Shown: positions 13,915-19,487 of the stretch, one piece after another
Layout of the letters: every line of letters starts with the position of its first letter
Numbering within the stretch: position 1 is the first letter of the stretch
Source: Dehalococcoidia bacterium
GTDB taxonomy: Bacteria > Chloroflexota > Dehalococcoidia > UBA3495
DNA length: 19,487 bases
Direction of reading: 5' to 3'
NCBI GenBank assembly: GCA_002730485.1
Contig: PCAH01000194.1
Coordinates: 1 to 19,487, forward strand
Notes under the pieces: generated by a model
What the model saw: the letters and a program-made list of their open reading frames with translations, nothing else
Told to the model about the DNA's origin: nothing
Databases searched by the model: none
Program-made: the position numbers and the translations under genes

Positions 13915-15081
13915 TTAGCCTCTGGATGCGTAATCCGATTTGGCTCGGTCAATGGCTTGCACCCGTCCGGCAGTCAACACCTCGCGGTGTTCGAACGCCC
14001 ACTTGTTTGAGGCTGCTGTGCTTAGCGCAGTGCCCTGGAACTGGGGCATAACGTAACGGGCGATCAGCTCAAAGCTGTGCAGGATGTCTTCTCGTTTCGC
14101 CCAGTCGATGGTCTGCACCATGAAACCGCCAAAGCCGCCGCTGCGTTCTTCCAGCCTGCGGATGCCGGCGATACAATCGTCTGGGTCGCCGATGATCCAG
14201 GTGCCGTTCTCAACCATGGCGTCGATGATCGTATCCTGAGGGCCGTCGGTCACCGGGTCTCGGCCCATGGTGTCCTGGAAATACTCGCCTTGGTACCGGC
14301 CTGCGCCCAATCTGGCCTGGTCAAAGGCTTCTTTGCGGGTCTCAGCTACATGCACGGGGATCACCAGACGCCAGTCGTCCCGGTTAACCACCTGGTTGTG
14401 CTCAGCGGCCGATTCCTCGGCGATGGCCCACAATCCAGCCAGGTCAGACTCCTCGGCAGATGGGTCCCTGGGGCGGGTGATGGTCAGGATCGATGCGCCG
14501 TATTTACCAGCTAGAGCAACTCCGGCAGGAGACTGTACCGATGCCACGGAAAGAGGCATGTAGGGTTTGGTATAAGGGCGCAGCTGGATCATGGCTTCAC
14601 GTAGCTCAAACCAATCGCTCTTATAGGTGATGGGTTCGGTTTCGGTCATCAACCGCAAGATGATGCCTAAAGCCTCGTCCATGCGCTGGCGCTGAGTGGT
14701 CGGGTCGATGCCCAGCATGTAGGCGTCGCCAGGCAGAGCGCCTGGTCCTACGCCCAGCATGACGCGACCGTGGGTCATGTGGTCCAACTGCACCATTCGG
14801 TTGGCGACCATGAACGGGTGATGGTAGGGCAGGCTGATTACCCCGCTGCCCAATTTGATGTGCTTCGTGCGGTCTGCGGCCACCGCCATGAACAGTTCAG
14901 GGGAAGAAATGGTCTCCCAGCCGGCGCTGTGGTGTTCACCGATCCAAGCTTCGTCGTAGCCCAGGTGGTCCAACCACTGCACCAATTCCAAATCGCGGTC
15001 CATCGCCAATGTGGGGTTTTCACCGACCCGGTGAAACGGTCCCATGAATATCCCGAATTTCATCCGCTCTGGTAGAGCCAT
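13915..15081 (-). CDS. Luciferase-like flavin monooxygenase (limonene-monooxygenase-like)
   Basis: This 388-residue protein is longer than the other two LLM enzymes here and belongs to the bacterial-luciferase / limonene-monooxygenase-like subgroup. Motifs include W-I-G-E-H-H-S-A-G-W near residue 46, the G-S-G-V-I-S-L-P-Y-H-H-P strand, and G-R-V-M-L-G-V-G-P-G-A-L-P-G-D-A near residue 105. It probably uses reduced FMN supplied by a partner reductase to oxygenate a hydrophobic or ring compound; no dedicated flavin reductase is seen nearby. The ATG is preceded by TAGGAG on the minus strand. It is the first gene of the operon that continues with the quinone oxidoreductase and the FAD oxidase. A possible operator hairpin lies 36 nt upstream. 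Confidence 0.9.
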   Translation of the reverse strand: MALPERMKFGIFMGPFHRVGENPTLAMDRDLELVQWLDHLGYDEAWIGEHHSAGWETISSPELFMAVAADRTKHIKLGSGVISLPYHHPFMVANRMVQLDHMTHGRVMLGVGPGALPGDAYMLGIDPTTQRQRMDEALGIILRLMTETEPITYKSDWFELREAMIQLRPYTKPYMPLSVASVQSPAGVALAGKYGASILTITRPRDPSAEESDLAGLWAIAEESAAEHNQVVNRDDWRLVIPVHVAETRKEAFDQARLGAGRYQGEYFQDTMGRDPVTDGPQDTIIDAMVENGTWIIGDPDDCIAGIRRLEERSGGFGGFMVQTIDWAKREDILHSFELIARYVMPQFQGTALSTAASNKWAFEHREVLTAGRVQAIDRAKSDYASRG

Positions 15082-15116
15082 GTCGTTCTACGCTCCTAAT
15101 CGATTGACCCACAGCA

Positions 15117-15143
15117 TCGATCCGTATCTTTAGTACAGATCGA
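15117..15143. promoter_or_regulatory. Inverted repeat in the divergent promoter region
   Basis: TCGATC-C-GTA (15117-15126) and TAC-A-GATCGA (15134-15143) form nine matching pairs with one mismatch around a 7-nt spacer. It lies 36 nt upstream of the LLM monooxygenase start, in the divergent region shared with the dienelactone hydrolase. The position suits an operator for a local regulator; none is encoded beside it. Confidence 0.4.
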
Positions 15144-15258
15144 CATAAATTGTCATCGGTGGGTGAGATTGGGCGCATTATAGCCTCACAAACTGGGCAT
15201 TGCCAATGAAAGCCACAGCTAAATACTTCAGATTCAACATCCGCTAACGGCAGGCCGT

Positions 15259-15287
15259 TTGACGTGGCCCGTTGCCAGTAGTAGTCT
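15259..15287 (+). promoter_or_regulatory. Candidate promoter for the dienelactone hydrolase
   Basis: TTGACG (15259-15264) and TAGTCT (15282-15287) are separated by 17 nt, resembling sigma-70 -35 and -10 boxes. The -10 match is poor. It lies about 90 nt before the ATG. Confidence 0.3.
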
Positions 15288-15379
15288 AGCCGCCTGAACT
15301 TCGGCGCAACGCCGCGCCGGGTACTAATCAACCACGAGGAACAACCCCAAGAAATCATCGAAATAAGGAAGGATCATTC

Positions 15380-16123
15380 ATGCCGTACGAAGGATTATTG
15401 GCGGAAACCGTACTCATCAATGGACACGAGGGTACCCAGATCGACGCCTACCTGGCCCGACCTCTGGGCGCTGGCCCCGTTGGCTCAGTGGTATTGATTC
15501 ACCACATGCCCGGCTGGGACGCTGCCTCCAAGGAAATGGCCCGCAAGTTGGCCTACAACGGCTTTGCGACCATCTCCCCCAACCTCCACTTCCGCGAGGG
15601 CAAAGGCTCTCCCACCGAAAACAGCACCAGCATCCGCGAGGCCGGTGGAATGCCCGACGTCCGCACCATGGGTGACGTCTCGGCTGCCATGGATTACCTC
15701 CGCAGCTTGCCCTATACCAACGGAAAGGTTGGTCTGATCGGCTTCTGCTCCGGCGGACGCCAGACCTACCTGGGCGCTTGCACCCTGGACGACGTCAACG
15801 CTGCGGTAGACTGCTGGGGCGGCGGAGTCACCAAGGGCAATGACGAGCTCACCCCCGCCATGCCCGCCTGGCCCATCGACTTCACCGACGGTTTGAGCTG
15901 TCCGCTCCTGGGATTGTTTGGAGAAGAGGACGCTAGACCCTCACCGGCGGACGTTGCCGAGACCGAGGCCGAGTTGAAACGCTTGGGTAAGGACTATGAA
16001 TTCCACATGTATCCGGGCGCCGGTCATGGCTTCTTCGCCGTAGACCGTCCCAGCTATCATCAGGAAGCTGCCACAGACGGCTGGCAGAAGGTGATCAGCT
16101 TCTTTGGGAAACACCTCAGCTAA
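15380..16123 (+). CDS. Dienelactone hydrolase family protein
   Basis: This 247-residue alpha/beta hydrolase has the complete dienelactone hydrolase triad: nucleophile Cys123 in G-F-C-S-G-G, Asp184 in G-E-E-D-A-R, and His216 in G-A-G-H-G-F-F. Cys123 has the same number as in the classic Pseudomonas enzyme. The H-H-M-P-G-W-D segment near residue 41 forms the oxyanion region. The family opens dienelactones in chlorocatechol breakdown, but many members act on other lactones or esters, so the substrate is open. The start has AAGGAAGG upstream. It is monocistronic, ends in a strong terminator, and is divergent from the LLM monooxygenase operon. Together with the LigB-type dioxygenase nearby it hints at aromatic-ring catabolism. 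Confidence 0.92.
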   Translation: MPYEGLLAETVLINGHEGTQIDAYLARPLGAGPVGSVVLIHHMPGWDAASKEMARKLAYNGFATISPNLHFREGKGSPTENSTSIREAGGMPDVRTMGDVSAAMDYLRSLPYTNGKVGLIGFCSGGRQTYLGACTLDDVNAAVDCWGGGVTKGNDELTPAMPAWPIDFTDGLSCPLLGLFGEEDARPSPADVAETEAELKRLGKDYEFHMYPGAGHGFFAVDRPSYHQEAATDGWQKVISFFGKHLS

Positions 16124-16144
16124 ACCTGACGGCAATCATCATTG

Positions 16145-16177
16145 AAAAAGGGGCTGCCTATTGGCAGCCCCTTTTTT
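16145..16177 (+). terminator. Rho-independent terminator after dienelactone hydrolase
   Basis: GGGGCTGCC (16150-16158) and GGCAGCCCC (16163-16171) form a perfect 9-bp stem with the loop TATT, followed by six T and preceded by five A. It can work in both directions. Confidence 0.95.
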
Positions 16178-16197
16178 GTTGTTCCACACATCACCAT

Positions 16198-16290
16198 GTC
16201 ATTCTGAGGCCGCAGCCGAAGAATCTCGTTGTTACTGGAAAAACACAGCCCCGAAGAAACGGGACCCTTCGCTACACTCAGGGTGACAGG
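16198..16290. repeat. Extragenic CATTCTGAG / CCCTTCGCT-type repeat
   Basis: The segment begins with GTCATTCTGAG and GAAGAATCT and ends with ACCCTTCGCTACACTCAGGGT, which contains an inverted CCCT/AGGG pair. Such modules recur between genes in many bacterial genomes. Here it forms the left part of a repeat-filled intergenic region. No open frame in it looks coding. Confidence 0.55.
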
Positions 16291-16332
16291 TTGGGCGAGG
16301 GGTCTACCCCCACAAAAAATCCTTCAGTGTCA

Positions 16333-16510
16333 CCCGCTCGTCCTGAGCCCGTCGAAGGATGCGCGTGGGGCAACCATCGGGTGGAATGGGGCAGCGCAAG
16401 AACAGTGGTTCGGCAGGCTCACCATGAGCGGTAATGAGGCTCCATTTTGTCCATTGGTGGAGCGGCAGTCATTCTGGATTCCAGCCTTCGCTGGAAAGAC
16501 GAGGCGGGTG
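16333..16510. repeat. Composite palindromic repeat, copy A
   Basis: The unit starts with CCGCTCGTCCTGAGCC...GTCGAA (16334-16356) and has an inverted partner at 16409-16431 ending CACCATGAGCGG. These 23-nt arms enclose about 52 nt. It ends with the hairpin TTCCAGC-CTTC-GCTGGAA (16479-16496) and AGACGAG. Copy B lies 197 nt further on with the same order of parts, so the whole composite is duplicated. Confidence 0.75.
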
Positions 16511-16529
16511 TTAAGTCAACACCGAGAAA

Positions 16530-16707
16530 CCCGCTCGTCCTGAGCCTGTCGAAGGATGCGCATCGGTCAATTATCGGGTGGAGCTGACCTGCGCCGGAGT
16601 GGTGGTTCGACAGGCTCACCATGAGCGGAGACGTGGCTCCGTTTTGTAGATTGGTAGGGTGGGTGGATGTCTGGATTCCAGCTTTCGCTGGAAAGACGAG
16701 GTGCGTG
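16530..16707. repeat. Composite palindromic repeat, copy B
   Basis: Same architecture as copy A: arms at 16531-16553 and 16606-16628 (GTCGAA paired with TTCGAC, CCGCTC with GAGCGG), then the hairpin TTCCAGC-TTTC-GCTGGAA (16677-16693) and AGACGAG. Arms and hairpins are conserved, while the DNA between them has diverged, as expected if the palindromic parts are what is maintained or copied. Confidence 0.75.
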
Positions 16708-16765
16708 CGCGGTGGAATCACAATGATGATTGGGCGTGACTTGTCGGAGGCAGTTCCAGTAACTA

Positions 16766-17722
16766 CTAGTTGTAGCGGATACGGGGGTCTAGCCAGCCGT
16801 AGAGGAGGTCCACTATCAGGTTGATCAGGAGCACGCCGGTCCCTATGACCACGATCACCGCCTGGATCATGGGGAAATCACGGTGGAAGATGGCTTCAAT
16901 CAAAATTCGTCCCACTCCGGGGATCAGGAAGATGGTCTCGATGATTATGGCGCCCTCAAACAGCCGGGCAAATTGCCAGCCGGAGATGGTCAGAATGGGC
17001 AAGAACGCGTTTTTGAGGCCGTGTCTGACCAATACCACCCGTTCCGAGAGACCCTTGGCCCTGGCCGTGCGCATGTAGTCTTCCCGAAGAACCTCCATCA
17101 TGGCAGAGCGGGTAACCCTGGCGATGAAAGCCATATCGTAGATCGCCAATGCCAAAGCCGGGAAGATCATCTGCTGCAGATTCTTGGCCGGGTTCTCCCA
17201 CAACTCCACATAGCCCAATGGAGGCAACCAATTGAAGACCGCCAGGAGGAAGAGGATCATCATGATCGCCATCAGGAAATTTGGTATGGCGATGCCCACG
17301 ATGGTAAATGTACGTGCTCCAAGGTCGACCCAGCCATCCGGTTTGATTGCTGAAATCACTCCCAGCGGCATGGATAAGGCCACGGATATCGTGATGGCCA
17401 AGATAGCCAGTTCCAAGGTCCTGGGCATGCGGTCGCCCAGTTCGCTCATAACGGAGGCCTTGAACCAGAAGGAGTCGCCAAAGTCTCCCTTGATTATTCC
17501 ACCCAACCAACTGACGTATTGGACGGCCAGGTTACGGTCGGTGCCGAGTTCAGCCCTGAGGTTTTCCAAGTCCTGGATGGTGTAAGAGCCCCCACCGTCA
17601 CCCTCCAGCAGGGCAATTGCCGGGTCTCCAGGGATTACGCGCATGACGACAAACACCAGTATCGTCATCAACAGCAGCGTTGGGATAAAAAGGCCGATTC
17701 TCTTGAAGGTATATTGCCGCAT
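16766..17722 (-). CDS. DppB-type peptide/nickel ABC transporter permease (orphan)
   Basis: This 318-residue inner-membrane permease of the dipeptide/oligopeptide ABC family has an N-terminal membrane span (F-I-P-T-L-L-L-M-T-I-L-V-F-V-V) followed by M-R-V-I-P-G-D-P-A. The extracytoplasmic segment has G-L-x-x-S-F-W-like features (G-D-F-G-D-S-F-W). About five more spans follow, and the EAA loop A-R-A-K-G-L-S-E-R-V-V-L-x-R-H-G-L-K-N-A contacts the ATPase. The end L-L-Y-G-W-L-D-P-R-I-R-Y is typical. Such permeases work with a second permease (DppC), a binding protein and two ATPases. None is present: downstream is the repeat region and upstream a divergent gene. It may pair with subunits encoded elsewhere or be an operon relic, although the frame is intact. 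The ribosome site is weak. Confidence 0.92.
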   Translation of the reverse strand: MRQYTFKRIGLFIPTLLLMTILVFVVMRVIPGDPAIALLEGDGGGSYTIQDLENLRAELGTDRNLAVQYVSWLGGIIKGDFGDSFWFKASVMSELGDRMPRTLELAILAITISVALSMPLGVISAIKPDGWVDLGARTFTIVGIAIPNFLMAIMMILFLLAVFNWLPPLGYVELWENPAKNLQQMIFPALALAIYDMAFIARVTRSAMMEVLREDYMRTARAKGLSERVVLVRHGLKNAFLPILTISGWQFARLFEGAIIIETIFLIPGVGRILIEAIFHRDFPMIQAVIVVIGTGVLLINLIVDLLYGWLDPRIRYN

Positions 17723-18000
17723 AAAAAGGGAATTCTCGCAGTATTGATGCCTGAATAAGCTGAAAGCTGAGTCCCGGGATAGTTGGGATAGCGACCCGCT
17801 GACTCAGCCAAATAATGTCGCACAAGCCTTGATGGTATTGTTGCTTCCCCTCTATATCAGGACGGTAGGTCAATGTGACTTGCCAGTCCAGCTAGGAGAG
17901 GTTGCGAAATCTGCCGTTCCAGCAGATTATATATCCAACATTTTCTTTCCCTGTTAAGAACACGATAATCAGTAACGCAACTGACCCTGAAGGAGGGAAC
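17723..18000. promoter_or_regulatory. Divergent promoter region with long hairpin
   Basis: This gap separates the divergent permease and LigB-type genes. GCTGAGTC (17766-17773) and GACTCAGC (17801-17808) are perfect inverted repeats, with a further CGGG/CCCG pair inside (17775-17778 and 17795-17798). This gives a 43-nt hairpin 44 nt before the permease start. On the minus strand it is followed by TTTCAGCTTATT, so it could be a leader attenuator or an operator. A GGAGGG site (17992-17997) serves the LigB-type start. Confidence 0.5.
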
Positions 18001-19050
18001 ATGGCTGAGATTGTATTGGGCCTTGGCACTTCCCACAGCCCCATGTTGAGTCTGCCCGGAGACATGTGGGGCGAGTACGCAGCCCGAGATAAAGGCAACC
18101 CGATGCTGCTGTCCCTGGAGGACGGCTCAACCAAGACCTACGAAGAGCTTCTGGCTGCGGCTGACCCGGCCATCGCGACCAGGCTCACACCCGAGATCTT
18201 CCAGGCGCAGTACGAGGCGTGCCAAAAGGGCATCACTGCCCTTGAAGATGCCATGAACGAGGCCAATCCCGACGTGGTTATAATCGTCGGCGATGACCAG
18301 GAAGAGCTGTTCTTTGAGGACAACATGCCTATGTTCTCCATCTACTGGGGAGAGAGCATGCACCTGACCCCACGCGGTATAGGAGACGGCGCGTCTCCGG
18401 CTACCAAAGCCTCCATGTGGGGCTACGGCACCGAGGAGATGGACGTGCCGGTAGACGCGGCTTTGGGCTTGCACCTGATCGAGAGCCTGATCGAGGACGA
18501 TTTTGACATTGCCCACGCCCGTTACATGAACCACGAGGTGGGCGGCGCTGTTGGACCCATGGGTTACGTGAAAGAGAAGATAGTGACCGAGCGCAGACAC
18601 CAGGCGATGCCCCACGCTTACTCGTACGTGGTCAAGCGCATCATGAACAACAACATCCGACCCATCGTGCCGGTCTCTCAGAACACCTTCTATCCGCCGA
18701 ACCAACCCACACCCAGGCGGTGTTACAACCTGGGCAAGTCCATGGCCAAGGCGATCAAAGCCTGGGACAGCGACAAGAAGGTGGCGATTGTCGGTTCCGG
18801 CGGTCTCAGCCACTTCCTGGTGGACGAAGAGATCGACCAACTGGCGCTCAAGGGTATGAAGGAACGGGACGCAGAGGCGATTGCCGCCCTGCCCAGGTAC
18901 CGTTTGAACTCCGGCAGCTCGGAGATCCTGAATTGGATCACCGCCGCTTCGGCCTGCGAACACTTGGAGATGGACTTGGTAGAATACGTTCCGGTGTACC
19001 GCTCTCCCGCTGGGACCGGTGGTGGTTGGGGATTCGCCATCTGGCGTTAA
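18001..19050 (+). CDS. LigB-type extradiol dioxygenase (class III)
   Basis: This 349-residue protein starts at the ATG at 18001 (M-A-E-I-V-L-G-L-G), which has GGAGGG just upstream. The longer frame back to 17902 covers the leader and is not supported. His12 in T-S-H-S-P-M-L matches the iron-ligand His12 of LigB, the catalytic subunit of protocatechuate 4,5-dioxygenase. Other family features are D-V-V-I-I-V-G-D-D-Q near residue 93, M-N-H-E-V-G-G-A near 178, and S-G-G-L-S-H-F-L near 270. The family cleaves catechol- or gallate-type rings with non-heme Fe(II); some members act on other substrates. No small LigA-like subunit is seen, so it resembles single-chain members such as gallate dioxygenase-like proteins. 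The downstream alpha/beta hydrolase could act on the ring-cleavage product. Confidence 0.88.
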   Translation: MAEIVLGLGTSHSPMLSLPGDMWGEYAARDKGNPMLLSLEDGSTKTYEELLAAADPAIATRLTPEIFQAQYEACQKGITALEDAMNEANPDVVIIVGDDQEELFFEDNMPMFSIYWGESMHLTPRGIGDGASPATKASMWGYGTEEMDVPVDAALGLHLIESLIEDDFDIAHARYMNHEVGGAVGPMGYVKEKIVTERRHQAMPHAYSYVVKRIMNNNIRPIVPVSQNTFYPPNQPTPRRCYNLGKSMAKAIKAWDSDKKVAIVGSGGLSHFLVDEEIDQLALKGMKERDAEAIAALPRYRLNSGSSEILNWITAASACEHLEMDLVEYVPVYRSPAGTGGGWGFAIWR

Positions 19051-19083
19051 TCCGACCCGCCCCGCACAAAAGATGAATAAAGC

Positions 19084-19116
19084 CCTTCCGCAGTTCTATT
19101 TTGGAACCGCGGAAGG
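19084..19116 (+). terminator. Stem-loop after the LigB-type dioxygenase
   Basis: CCTTCCGC (19084-19091) pairs with GCGGAAGG (19109-19116), and GTTC (19093-19096) with GAAC (19104-19107), across one A-C mismatch. Only a weak T-rich tail follows, so it could terminate only part of the transcripts reaching the hydrolase gene. Confidence 0.6.
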
Positions 19117-19173
19117 ATTGGTTTGAGTCTGGGACAACCGGACATTTCCCATATCGATTCGAGGTTTCTATCC

Positions 19174-19487
19174 ATGGCACAAGCCCCTAAAGACGATTGG
19201 GTGACAGTCGACGGTATGAGCTTCCATTACCGTGACTGGGGTGGCAATGGCCCGCCCATAATGCTGTTCCACGGTCTTGCATCCACCTGTCATATCTGGG
19301 ACATGGTCGCTCCGATACTGGCCCAGGACCACGCGGTGATTGCCGTGGATCAAAGGGGCCATGGACAGACCGATAAGCCCGATGAAGGCTACGACATCGA
19401 ATCGGTGACCAAAGACGCCCTGGGCGTCATCAGCGGACTTGGCGTTGAAAACCCGGTGGTCATCGGCCACTCTTGGGGCGGCAGCGT
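19174..19487 (+). CDS. Alpha/beta hydrolase (3' partial)
   Basis: The frame is open from the ATG at 19174 to the end of the window, giving 104 residues of the N-terminal half. L-F-H-G-L-A-S-T at residues 31-38 is the oxyanion-hole HG motif, V-D-Q-R-G-H-G-Q-T-D-K-P follows at about 58-69, and G-H-S-W-G-G around Ser100 is the nucleophile elbow. The acid and His of the triad lie beyond the window. The closest style is that of C-C hydrolases, epoxide hydrolases and haloperoxidase-like enzymes of the alpha/beta fold. The ribosome site CGAGG is moderate. It follows the extradiol dioxygenase by 123 nt, and ring-cleavage hydrolases (MhpC/BphD type) share this fold, so a link is plausible but unproven. 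Confidence 0.85.
   Translation, partial: MAQAPKDDWVTVDGMSFHYRDWGGNGPPIMLFHGLASTCHIWDMVAPILAQDHAVIAVDQRGHGQTDKPDEGYDIESVTKDALGVISGLGVENPVVIGHSWGGS

Noticed and set aside
15020..15358. Minus-strand 112-residue ORF upstream of the LLM monooxygenase
   Set aside because: It overlaps the monooxygenase start region, has no recognisable domain and covers a promoter region with an inverted repeat.
16333..16707. CRISPR array
   Set aside because: There are only two long composite units with internal palindromes and no regular short repeats or spacers.
16229..16824. Small ORFs in the repeat-rich region (both strands)
   Set aside because: They encode only the repeat modules (for example F-P-A-K-A-G-I-Q), a known by-product of palindromic repeats.
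17902..18000. N-terminal extension of the LigB-type dioxygenase
   Set aside because: The extension lacks family character, and a strong GGAGGG site lies just before the ATG at 18001, which also places His12 where LigB has it.

Overview
The window looks like a chromosomal segment of a heterotrophic marine-type Chloroflexota bacterium, most like the SAR202 / Dehalococcoidia lineages. This is inferred from gene content (three luciferase-like flavin oxidoreductases from different subfamilies, a UGSC-type selenoprotein, a LigB-type dioxygenase, a dienelactone hydrolase and a TldD/TldE pair), moderately high GC, strong AGGAG-type ribosome sites with several TTG starts, and families of extragenic palindromic repeats. 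No taxonomic marker gene is present, so this placement is not proven. I see no rRNA, tRNA, CRISPR array or transposase.

Layout. (1) Positions 1-3915, plus strand: a five-gene run with gaps of 36-52 nt. It holds a conserved partner protein (cut by the window edge), a UGSC-family selenoprotein read through an in-frame UGA, an NHL beta-propeller, a luciferase-like oxidoreductase and a PaaI-type hotdog thioesterase. (2) 3949-8742, minus strand: an azurin-like copper lipoprotein, a zinc alcohol dehydrogenase, and the TldE and TldD metalloprotease subunits overlapping by one base. (3) 8743-9107: a non-coding gap that hides a broken C-terminal piece of a response-regulator receiver domain. (4) 9108-11472, minus strand: a second luciferase-like oxidoreductase, a three-cysteine ferredoxin with a clear terminator, about 500 bp of structured DNA carrying two copies of an unidentified hairpin element, and a NarL-like response regulator. 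(5) 11722-15081, minus strand: a three-gene operon of luciferase-like monooxygenase, zinc-free quinone oxidoreductase and FAD-dependent amine/amino-acid oxidase. (6) 15380-16123, plus strand: a dienelactone hydrolase with a textbook terminator. (7) 16180-16765: gene-free DNA packed with composite palindromic repeats. (8) 16766-19487: an orphan DppB-type permease (minus) divergent from a LigB-type extradiol dioxygenase, followed by an alpha/beta hydrolase cut by the window end.

Taken together, the enzymes suit oxidation and ring opening of diverse, probably cyclic or aromatic organic compounds. Flavin monooxygenases and the extradiol dioxygenase would insert oxygen. Dienelactone, alpha/beta and thioester hydrolases would open lactones, esters and thioesters. 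Dehydrogenases, the ferredoxin and the copper protein would handle electrons. No complete named pathway can be assembled from this window. The most distinctive points are the UGA-decoded selenoprotein with a plausible SECIS hairpin, and the unexplained paired hairpin element at 10519-10729.
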